From Odontesthes bonariensis (lineage: Eukaryota; Chordata; Actinopteri; Atheriniformes; Atherinopsidae), in NCBI RefSeq assembly GCF_027942865.1, contig NC_134528.1, forward strand, positions 11,374,086 through 11,438,085: 64,000 bases of DNA, written 5' to 3'. The position numbers and the translations under genes are program-made. Numbering within the stretch: position 1 is the stretch's first letter; each line of letters starts with the position of its first letter. The notes beneath the pieces are model-generated. The model was not told the origin of the DNA. It made no database searches and saw nothing but the letters and a program-made list of their open reading frames with translations. Below are positions 48,101 through 60,100 of this stretch, one piece after another.

Positions 48101-51100
48101 CCCTTGGGACCTTTTCTTTTTTCTTAAACAGGGGCAAACATCCTGGTCTGGCAGTCCACAGGCACTATCCCAGACTTCTATGCAAAGCTGCACAGGCGTG
48201 TCAACCAAGACAGCCCAACAAAATCCTGACCAATTTGACAATGGAGACCCTATAAGGGGGGAGCTGCCAACGACAACATAGCTCCTGGGATACCTTGGGC
48301 TCTCAAACCTTTATGGAGTACTGCAGTGCATTTAGTTTATTACAATATGCAAAATCATTCAAGTAAGGTTGAAAAGAATTAGTTTGCAAGAAAATTGAAA
48401 GAGCTGTAATTGGATATGGCCCAAAATGGCTCTGAGGTTCACAACTTGAAATTTACTTACGTCCTGAAGTTACCTTACAGCTCAGTTATTTTCAGAAGAG
48501 CATTAGTCATCGATTAAAAACATGTCATGTAGAATGGAAAATTAGCAACTAAGAGATGCTCATTGCAAACAGTTTAGGTCATAGAGCCTTCTGCAATCCA
48601 ACAGTATATGAATACAACCAGAATACCTAATGAAGCACTGCAACTTTGCTGCTCCAAAGTTACCTATTTCCAGGATAATAACTGCTTCCTTCTTCTTGCC
48701 CACTCCTGTATTGGCATTGAGATTCAGATTTTTTAATATCACATCAACAGAGCAGAGTTGCTTAAGTGCTTATGACAGTACTACTAAAATGAATATTTAT
48801 TACCTCTGTATGCATTTTTGTTTTGGAAGACCTTTTAGAATAGATTATTCAGCTATCTTTTACAACATTTTTTCTCAATTCACACATTCTTAATCGTTAT
48901 TACTAGCCTGGGTGCCAGCCGAACTTAGCCCCGCCCATAAAAGTTTTGGTCGGGAAGTTCGGTCTGGCTCTGCTCAGTTGGGATATCGTTATGCCCGACC
49001 AAGAATTGGTCGGACCAATCAGATTGCCAGGGCGGGTTTTATACGATGATGGACAGATGATCAACAGGGACATTATCGACTACGTCACTAAAGAGCTGAA
49101 CATGGCTGCCGCTGGAGAGCTAGGGTGTGTAGATTCTGCCATCGAGTCTGTTCTACAGGATCTCCACATTGCATTCATTTTGAAAGACGAACAGAGGAAC
49201 GCGATAAAGGCTTTTATCGATGGAAAAGATGTTTTTGCCGTCCTTCCTACGACAAGTGTGTGTTGCTTAATCTACGTCACATACTACGTTGCTCTGATTG
49301 GTTGTAGGTCTATCCAATTGAGTGAAGAGGCATTTTTTCTCCTGGTTCGGTTGAAACACGCCCCATACTCAAATCTCTATTGAGCGGTATCAGACTCACA
49401 TTCTGACTAGAATCGTGAGTATGACGTAGTCAGGCTACGTTATTACAGCATTATTTTTAAAATACCGTTCTCTTGCTCTGTAGCTCTTCTGGAAGTCGTT
49501 ACCGGCCAACCTGGAGGCCAAGGAGAGAGGCCCTGAACATCGACAGTATCTTCACACGACAAAGAGACACCTGTTTGGGCTACAACACTGTACCTGGCCC
49601 CCCTCTCCTTCCAAACCCCCAGGATTCCTTCCCCTTGGAGGGACATATTCCACAGTCAGGACTGCAAGAAGTGGAAGGGAGAGAGATCAGTGACTTGGAG
49701 GTGGGCTTCGGGCTGGTCGGGCAGCCCAGGTCTCTGGGCAGCGGGCGGACAATGGGTCCCCCTGCTCCTCCACCTCTAAGAGGGGTGGAGCACCAGCCAC
49801 GTCTGATCCAGAGGATGGAAAGTGGCTACGAAAGCAGCGAGAGAAATAGCAGCAGCCCTGACAGGTAGGACACTCACAAATAACAATTACTGTCTCTTGC
49901 ACTCAGTTTTTGTTGTTCATTATGTTTCCCTCCTGTTAGTTTCTCTTGTTATTCTGTTCTTCTTCACTTTATCTGCATGAAACACAAATTGGACATTAAC
50001 AAGAACAAATGGACCAATACAAGTGCTTAATAACAACGGATTAAGCAGTGAACACTGACTACATTGTCTGACTTATCAACATTTTCTCCTTTTGCCTGTT
50101 TGTCTTGGTGTCTTCCCTTGTCTGTGTCTTTCTACAGGGAGGTAGGGCAACAAAAACGGGTGCTGATGTCAGGACCATCATGGCGTTCGGTGCCCAAGTC
50201 AAAGAGCAGCAGTGCCATCCTGCAGGAGCTGCCTTCACCCAGCTGGGGGGGCAGCATTAAAATAGGTATGTATTTTTACATGTGTTTGCGTAAAGTACAG
50301 TAAGTAAAGTTAATTTAATTTGATTAACCTTTAAATGTTTCATCATTTCAGGCTCAGGGCGCAGTGAGCTGGATGAACTGCAGGAGGAGGTGGCAAGGAG
50401 AGCCCGCCAGCAAGAGCAGCAGAAGCGGAAGGAAGCGGAGCGGGAGGCGGCCATGGGATTCAACCCCAAACCCAGCAAATTCATGGACCTGGACCAGCTC
50501 CAGCACCAGGGTATGGATGAAAAAAGAAAAAGAAAGACAAAGGGTAGAAGAGGGTTCTGGGGGAGAAAGACAATGTGTGAGATGTTTCCAGTGAGAGCAG
50601 CAAGTTAAAGAACTAAATATCAGAGAACTTACCATCTTACTTGCCTTTAATGTTATTTAGTAGCTTTATTTACCTACGTTTTCAGGTGTATGTGCTCGAC
50701 ACTTCAGCGCCCAGACTAATACTGCATCAACAATGCTTTTTCACTTTTTATAAGGGCAAAAATTAAAGCTGCACCAGCTTTCTATTTAGAAACAGCAAAG
50801 AGGCACTCATGTATAAAACATCTTAGTAATTTGATCAGTTTTTTAAGCTGAAATCTTGTGCATTACAGCTTTAAGGTCACATTATCACCTGTTGTCTAGT
50901 TAGCAGACACAGTGACTTGTGTGTCCACGCTTCTGTCTGACCTCGTCTATGTCCTCGTTCCCATCTGTTGGTCGGTCTCTCCATCTGTCTCTTTTCACTG
51001 GTGTTCTTTTTTTTTTCAATGTGTCAGCTAGTTCAGTGCTTTTTATGTCACAGTAAGAGTGTGTCTAACAGTTCCAGCTGTGTTTGCTGGACAGTGGAGA

Positions 51101-54100
51101 ACGAATCACGTCAGTTTTGATTAACTTGAAAACTCCTGTGAGACATTCACAGTCCAGCTATAAAGGGAAAAATCTTTTCGTATCCCGTTTAAAGTCCAAT
51201 TCAAATTCAGAGCCCCAGTGTCCTGGCAATCCTCCAGAGTTCACTATCTTGCGTGTGTATGTATGTACATATTCTATACATATTGACACAGCACAGTAAA
51301 TATCATATACTTACCTGTGTGCCCAGTGTGTCTTCATGTGACCATGAGATTGCGTGTTTCATAGCTTTATAGTTGAGGGGCACTCCACTAATTGAACACA
51401 GTTAAGGAAATTCATACCAAGTCAGCAAGGATTAGTATATGGCCTGTAACAACAGTTGTATCATCACCTCTGTGGCTCTGAAGGTTATGTCCATTCCAAC
51501 CCTCTCTCACTCAACCTTCAGCTTGTGCGCATTGTTCTTTGGTTCTTTGGATTTGGAGGCTACAAAGTTGTATATTATAACAAACTGGGGGCATGGACTA
51601 GCAATAGATGTTTGAAGGTGTTTCACTGGCAATGTTTCTGCACCAGTGACTGCGACAGCTGTGGCCGTTGGCATTATGTTTTCAGGTTGTCCGTCTCTCA
51701 TTCTTGTGAGCACACCATTTCCTAAATAATTGAAGGGAATTTCCTCAGTTTTGCCACAAACTTCCACTTGGACTCCAGCATGAAGCTGGTAGATTGTTAA
51801 AAGTAACTGTGATCTCACAAAACACATTTTGGTCTCTCCAGATTTGAAAAAGGGTACCCAGAAACTGCCTTCTTTATGATGACCAGTGGGCAGTGTTGTG
51901 CCAGTTCACAGCTTTTCTGAACTAGTTCAAGTTCAGTTCATGCATGCTCAAAGTGAACAGTTCACGTTCAAAGTTCACAATTTTAATTCTGAACTAGTTC
52001 AAAGTTCAGTTCATTTTACTTTTTTCGTGAGATATTCAAATCAATACTTTTTTTCACACTACAAGCTAGAAATCACTATACGTTCTTTGAAACTGCTCAT
52101 TGTAGACATTTGCTCATGACACTGCAATTGTGGGTTTCTTATCAGGTGATGAAACTTGCAGCAGTACAGACAAGGTAGACCAGTTCTATACTTAGTGCAA
52201 TGAAATCTACCAGCATTTAATTAAAAAAAGAATATATAATATGAAATGCCGTCGGGGTCTTGGTTTGCAAGAGTGTAAAATTGTTTTAAATGTTCATAAT
52301 GCTCCGTGCCATCACTTCCACTAGCCTTTTTTTTTAATTCTCCTCCAGCCCTCCGCGCTCTCGTCGTTGCCTGCTACGCGGCGTTGTTATGGCTGCCCCG
52401 CTCTGCTGCAATTCATCACGGGTAAAGTCGTGCGGAAGCCAGTATGTTACTCAACTATTCTCAGCCGGACACTACGTTGCCCGCAATGCATTGCGCACAC
52501 AATGTCAAAACCCTTTCTGTCTGGTGATACATGATTTAACCAGCGAGAATACAGGAGGGAGGAACTTTCTCTCGTTGCGTTTCAAAAGAGAAAACAGATG
52601 TCACTCAGTTTTCAATGGAAAACAAATTCCAACGTTCATTTACAGTGATGTCTGCCGTTCATGACACATAATGTGAACTAATTCATGTTCAAGTTCTTTA
52701 TTAAAAAATGTGTTGCGTTCAGTTCAACGTTCACGAAAAAATGAGCGTGTTCAATGAACGCGTTCTTTTGAACTCGTTCACGCACAACACTGCCAGTGGG
52801 ACACGAGTCTTGTTGTTGCAAAAGATGAAACAGTCCTATCGTACAGAAGTCTTCTATAGAAGTCTTCTATACAGAAGAAGTCTTTTTACTTGTTTTGATT
52901 ATCAGTAAACATTTTACTGATGAGTTTATGGTTTCAAGTCTACTTAGTTTGAAGGATTTCAGCAGATCCTGACCTTATAAAAGAATACCAACATTAATAA
53001 GATTATTTGTCTTGGAAGACTATCAATTTGTGACTGTAACACAAAAGTAGACATGAATCAGCATCCAACACTTTATGGACTGATTTAAAGTATGACCATA
53101 GTCATAAATGGCAGCTCTTAAGAGGTTCTGCCTGGTTCATCTGATTGGCTTGAGTTAATTTATGACTGTAGTCATCTGACTACCATCTGACTCCTGGAGT
53201 TAAGCAGATTTTTGGCAAAAAAAAACAACTAAATAATGATGGCAAAAATTAGAAACTTTAGAAAGCTTTAGAACTGGAATCAATAACCAGTGGTTGAAAA
53301 CACAGCGGTCATGCCCATCTTTAATGCACAATAACTCAGCTTTTGAACACTTTTATACACTTGGAATAAAACAAGAATTAATACAAATTTGGTGGTCAAA
53401 GAGGTCACTGTTGTTTACAAAATGCTTTTTTTGGCTTTAACCCTGAATTTATACACTAATTACGAGAGTTCATTACAACTTGACAGTTTTTATTATTAGA
53501 ATAAATAAGATTTTGAGCTTGTAAATTTCTCTTCTCTACAAATTATTCCAGAGTTTGCAGTAGTACGTCTAACATTGTAACCCTTCAAAAACCCTTAAGT
53601 TTGTATGTTGTGTAGATTTGGGCATGTTTAAAAAAGAAAGAAGTTGCACAAAGACACGAGGAATTGGTTGAAAAAACAAGTGGGAAACTGCATGCAAAAG
53701 TCAGCGCTCAAAGTTCCCACAATGCGTGTGACTGACAAGTGCAAATTTTGACGGTGTCTTTATTACCTCAGACTGAGTGGACATTAACAACTCAACCACA
53801 AATCAAACTGTCCAGTCAGGCGTGTTTTGTTGCTTTTAACGCCACTGTTGGTTCTCAAAGTGAAGTAGATTTTGCAGATAAATGAAGAAGATAAACGGCT
53901 GGGCACTGTGCAAACAAGCTCATCCGCGTGCACACCCATGAATCACAGTGACATGGTTGAAGCACGTGATTTTTACTGCACGTGTAATCTCAGCGTAAAT
54001 ATATTTTTAGTTTCTGAATAGAATAAAGTAAAACCATCATTATGAACATAATCTCAGCTATGGCTTTGCTGTTTAAGCCTTTCCCATCAAATATCATCTT

Positions 54101-57100
54101 TAAACTATTTGATTTACATTGCTAAGTCAGCTCAGCTGTCGCTTTATTTTGCTACTTTATAACTCTTACTTTCGTATTTTAGGTGTACAATGTTTCAAAC
54201 TGGTCATTACACGTAGCTTACAGTTTTACAGATTAATACATACTTAGACATTCAGATGACAAAAATGCATCTTAACTTGCAGACTTGGGATCTGACTTGG
54301 ACACAACTTTAAATTACTTCAAACATAATGTCATATAACACTCAACAGACAGCTTAATTTGTGTATTTGGAATAGTAGTGGTATATATGTGAGTGTGTGT
54401 TTTTATTTTCATTTTGTCCACTTCTGTGTTGCAGAAATCTGAGTGTATGTGGTATTTACATAAGCTGCAGGTGTGTAGGTTTTACCCTTTGACTTAGCAC
54501 CAACTAAATCTACATCAGGGATTATTGTGTTGTGTCCTATCTGTTCGACTGTGTGTTTGTGTGTGTGTTTCAGTGTGTTCGGCCTCACTTACCTGACACA
54601 CATACACACACTCCACTGAGAGTAGACTTAACCTTGATCAAGTGAAAGGACGACTTGTGAACGAGCAGATGGCATCACTATCAGTGTGATTACGTAACAG
54701 AATTTGAGTTCCCACATCCGTATCGATGGATTCAGCCAGACTCTGAATAATCTGCCTCAGTGTTTTAGAGGACGCTCCAGCCAACAACAGCAACAGAGCT
54801 GCCATCATTCTTCCTTTATTCTGCCTCTATCATTCTTTCAGTCTGTAAACACAAGCCAAGATGGGTGATGGCTACTTTTTTGTTGTCCTCTTATGCATCT
54901 TTTTTATACCCAACTAACACCTCAGGGTACGTTCACGAGGCTACACACCAAGCAAAGCTTTCTCAAAGAAAGAAAAACAATGTTTCAAAGAAAAATCTTT
55001 TGACTCTTGTCTTTGGTGTTTGTGGCTCCAGGAACGCAGCCTCAGTTTTTGTCATCTCTGATCTAATGTTTACTTTTACATCTACTTTTAGAAAATAAAA
55101 TGCATAGGGATCAAATCACTCCGGCGTGTATATGCTCAACTAGACTTAAATTACTTAAATGTGCGTCACATATGCTCAAAAGTTCCAACTTTATGCTCTA
55201 TTTTTTGTAAAAGCTGTGACGCTTAGGTGTATATTAATAAAGCTCAATTCCCAACAAAACTCTCTGTTTCTTTTGTCAGAAATTATGCCAGAAAATAGTC
55301 CCATTAAGACTACTTGTCAACATATGTGCAGGGAATTTGGCTATACTTACATATCCATGATGATCCACAGTCTACAGCGTTGTGGCGTTGGACATACTTC
55401 AGTTAATACCTCATTTCTGCGCCCTATGTTTGTTCATTTGGACAAGGACAGTGGTCCAGCACAATGGCCCAGTCAAGCTGTAACCGTGGCTCGACTCAGC
55501 TGTGCATGTAACTGTGCAGACTGATGCGGTCACAACAGAGTTGCAAAGTGGGAAAAGATATTAATAGGTCTGACGGTATTTTTCTGCTATCCTTTATGAG
55601 TGCATTTACTATCTTATGATTGATTTTTGCGGTATCCAGCCATTACCAATTTAAAAATAGACAAGGTATCATTCTGTTATATATAAATCTGGAGGATTCT
55701 GATGGAAATCATGATATGTGAACACCTTATTCACAAATCTGAAGATTCTCTGTTGGTAACAAAGGGTAACAAATCTTTACAACTGTGATGACCAGGATTA
55801 TGATGCAACAGGAAATGATAAAAACCTAAAACAAATAAAATATTATTGTGCATATATACACCAGTTTTCTATTGTAGGTTGCTCTAAAGGCTGCAAAGCC
55901 TATACATTTACTAGTTCTGCAGTACTGTGCAATACTTCCTGTATTTTCTTAATATTTTGCTTCCAAGCAGTAAGACTTAATCTTAAATCTTAACCGTAAT
56001 CTTTTAACGTGGCTTTGAGAAATAGTTTTCCAGGCTTTCTGAAGATCTTTAAAAAAATTTTTTTGGACATTGGCTGCTTTTTCACTCATATGCAGTCCAG
56101 TCTTTGTACCTGAGAATCTGAGCTACTTAACATGGACTTATGAATCAATTCATCTTGAAAAGAGCACCTAACTCAAAGGAATAACCATTTTTGTGTCTAC
56201 ACTTAACAGACAACTTGGCAAAGAACCAGTGTTAAATTGCACATCTAGGCATTTACATACATGTTACATAATGTGTTCCCAGTTCCCATTTGTATCTCAT
56301 ATTTGGAAAATTCTAAAGATAAAACAGTTTGACAGACATAAAAATGTAGTTTTTGCACCAACAAGGGGCTTCCTAAAAAGCTATTAGCCTAAAACTTGGC
56401 ATATATCAGCATGGTGTGCAGTGTGTCAATAAATATTTTAGGAAGTCAGACAAATGGAGGACAAAAGAAGAACTGGCAGTCATAAAATAATCTACCTGAT
56501 CTACAGCAGATAAACAGTATGTGAAAGTGACGTCAAAAATAAATAGGAGAAAAGTCCAGCAAAGACCTGACACAGGGCCTGAGAGATGCATCTGGACCTT
56601 CAGCTGATCCATCTGCTGTTGGCCCAAGCCTCATCAGAAATGGGCTCCATGGAAGGGTGGCTGTCAGAAGCCGTTCTTAAGGAAGGGAAACAGGGAGAAA
56701 AGGCTGAGCTGTGCCAAATGAGACAAGACCTGGACTGAAAATGATGAATCCTCCCCAGAGCCCGGACCTCAACATGACTGAGGCAGTGTTGATCATCTTG
56801 ACAGAGAACAGAACAAAAGGCAGCTAACATCGAAAGAAGAGCTTTGGGATGTCCCTTCAAGGAGTCTGGAGAACTATTCCTGGAGACTACTTAGACAAAG
56901 GACAAGAAAGCGTGTTTAAGAGGGTTCAGACTGTATTGAAGAGTAAAAGTGCTCATGCCAAATGTTGACTTTCAAGCTTGTTAAAATTGTACAAACTCTG
57001 TATTTGGATCTTTATACTGTGTTCCCATTTAAGTTTGTAAGTTTCAATAAACCGCTGCATCTGTTTCCCAGTTTCCTGGTGATATTTAAAGAACTATGGT

Positions 57101-60100
57101 TTGGCTCAACACTTTTGCACAGTTCTGGAAAATGATAAGAGCTGAAGCACATTTGAAGTAGTAATTTAGAATGAAATATTGCACTGCAGCTGCGGAATTA
57201 GTTTGAAATTACCCAAAGCAGAGCAGCTGCTGAATGTTTCATCAGGTTTTTACAAAGCATGATAAGAAGCACTCACTGTTATTGCCAGAGACAGCAGAAT
57301 TTAAAACTCACTAAGTGGATGTTGCTGAGTTTTTGTTAAATTGTCTCAGTACATTAATGTGCACAGGCTTGTGGCTTTGCTCCTACTTATTTTTCGTCTG
57401 ATGATTTAACCAATGCTTTGAAGTTAGATGAGGCAATTTCTATACGAAAAATTTAGAAGATGCTCAAAACTAAGTGTCCCACTTTGCAATTCTGCACATG
57501 TATAAAATACATACAAATAAACTTGTAGTAGAGGAGTTAAATGCATGCAGGCTCCCTACCCCATAACCACTCCTTCTGCTCTGCTTCTCTCTTCTCTGTC
57601 TCTGTTTGTCTCACTTGTTCTTTTGTCCACATGTTGTGTCTCTGTCCTGATCTTTTACTCTCATCCCTTCTCTTGTTTTGTTTCCTGCTCTGCTCCTTTT
57701 CTCTTTCTCTCGCTGCCACTCTGTCGTTATATATATATATCTTTATCTCTTTTATCTCCCGCTCTGTTGTTAACATCCTCAGCTGTGCTCAGACCCCTGC
57801 ATGAGGCTAACGCTCATAGCGGATTGGCTGTAGCCACGTGCATGAGGAGCACTGGGGGTCCAGTCAAACGCAGGCAGGAACAAGAAATGGAACGGGAGAC
57901 AGGAAACGCCTGCCCACAGGGGCCTCGCAGGTACCACCACTGTCCTCCCTTATGTGTCTGCAGCGGTGGCTGTATCAAAATCACTTCAGACTCCCCCCTC
58001 TCCTCGCTTTCCCCTCACTCACTTCGTGTGTGTCCTCAGCTCACCGTCCTCAAACTCACCTCAGGACTCCTCTGTGTGTGTCCTCTGGGCGCTGGTTGTC
58101 TGAAAATGCCTCTACACCCCTCATGTGTGTGTCTTCAGCTCTGGCTGGCCAAAAATCCCAGAACCCCTGTTTTTGTGACCCTGTGGCACATCCTGTTGTT
58201 TGTGTGTCTGAATGTGTGTTCTCAAACGCACACCTTTAACTACACAGTTACCTCTTATCCCCTTCGTGTGTTTGTTGCAATGCAGTAAAAACCTGCTTTG
58301 CTGTGTTGCCATTGAGAATAAAAAGAGAGAGGCAAGAGTTGCTCTCTGCTTCTTTTTGCTTCACTGCTTCCCTTCATTGTTGTTGTGCTTCTCTTTGTAG
58401 CTTTGTGCTGCAAAGGCTTCCCTCTGCTCTTTGTGTGCTGCTGATCTGCCCTTCTGTGCGCTGTAAATCTGTGGTCAGTCACTGTGCTTCTGTCCTGTGT
58501 GCTGCTGTGTGACTGCAGTCACAGATCTTCTGCTGTGTTTTTTCTTGCTCTTTGCTGCTGTGTTTGTGTTACTGTAAGTCAAGCTGTTTTCAACCTAATG
58601 TGCTAATTTTAGCACTCTGAAACATCGCGTGTGATAGTTAAAACAAGCTAAATGATTGCATTTACAATCTAAGTTATGAAATCTGTGAAATTAAATGAAC
58701 ATTCATCAACCAAATGCACACTGATGTAGAGTGATCAGAAGGTTTTATTTTAGATGGACATAACATCTTTGTCTTTAAAAAATGAATGGATTACTCTTTT
58801 TTGATCTGAGAGAAACTTTTAAGCAACAGATTTTACCTAATGGATATTTTGATAAGAAGCCTAACCTGAATATTTGTACAATTGGGGGGGCACTTTGAAG
58901 ATCAACTTAATCTTTATGAAACTGTTGAAAATGCATTATGAATTAAAAGCTTGTAGAAAATAGGAGAAAAGTGGAAGGGGCCATGAGCCTGTAAATCCAT
59001 TCACTTCTGCAGCCTTTTACTCATTAACCAAGGGCTAGATCATAAACATTCAAACTACCTTAATTTTGACTCCAGTTAAAATCTTGTAAAGCAAAGTGAC
59101 AGGAATATGATTTGAGACGTAATCACATTGAGTAATTCTGACATCAGACAAACATGACAAAATCATTTTTGCTTTACTTTGTGTCACAATGAGCACATCT
59201 TGCAGTAATATGTCCAATTCAGAGCAATGCAACTTTAAGCCCAAACACTTCTTCTGATTTTGTGATTCTGGGTTAAAATTAAAACTATTTCTTTAATAGA
59301 CTGCAAAGTATGTTTCGTTTAGGTCTGTTTGATCAGTCTGTTTCTCCCTGCCTTTTCCTACCTGAATATTGACAATAGCAATTGGCTGCAGCAAAAAAAA
59401 TTTTTTTTAGTTTCTCACGTTTTTTTTTTTTAAATGAAGAACTCATGATATTGTGCAAAAAGAGGAGACTACTACTTCTTGGACAGATAGAGAGAACAGC
59501 CTTTCAAACCAGTCAGAATACAAGAAAAATCCCCAAATGTTTCAGAAAGTTTTCTCAGGAGCAGCACAAACTTGTGAATCAGAGAAGGAATATCTCTATA
59601 TATCTCATTTCATATTCTAAAACACAAATAAAAGTATTCTCACACAAAATTCAAGCACAAATCTGCAAAAACGTGCCACATTACCACATTTACTGCTGTC
59701 CCCTTTCCACAAATTCAGGTTATGAGTACTTAAGATTTCACATTACAGTTGCCAACTATCCCTGTAACAAATTGCCAATACATTCACAACATGACAACAC
59801 ACAGCCTAACCTTTTATGAGATTTCTAACTTGTTTTCTTTTACCTGCAGTAGCACTAATTAGTCATTTGCTAGCTTCAGCAGGTACTAAATGTTGTCAAG
59901 TATCTGCATATTAAGTATTACTTTACTAGTTTTCACCGTTTTAAGTCTGCAAAGATATCAATGGTCTATTGTCAGTGAAGTGAAATCACAGATTTTGTGT
60001 GACCAAGTCAGAGTCATGGATGGAGGTCCATATGTGTTTAGGAGTAAAAGGGAGTTTCATGCTAAAATATGTCCAGCAACCGTGAAGACTGTGTTTTTAA

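Larger units (their letters stand above)
45919..49483 (+). other. usp54 intron 12 with LINE remnant and RecQ-fragment element
   Basis: About 3.6 kb. It holds a minus-strand RTE/Rex-like LINE remnant (47098-48290) and a 534-bp DNA element with a helicase fragment (48904-49437). The first kilobase is AT-rich and holds nothing I recognise. Confidence 0.85.
50511..57782 (+). other. usp54 intron 15, 7.3 kb, transposon-rich
   Basis: Contains a hAT-type element (51891-52792) and a Tc1-like element (55917-57130), with AT-rich sequence between. I looked here for an exon matching the human AESVFEESLHLEQKGD / ALALCNEAISKL segment and found none. The long plus frame 57545-58288 begins inside the pyrimidine tract of this intron. 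Confidence 0.75.

Noticed and set aside
48946..49383. A functional RecQ helicase gene
   Set aside because: Only the first part of the domain up to motif I is present, with no GKS, no DEAH box and clear mobile-element borders.
57545..58288. Plus-strand frame of 247 codons
   Set aside because: It starts inside the pyrimidine tract of an intron. Only 57783-57930 has splice support. The 3' part is a minisatellite and is reported only as a possible alternative end.
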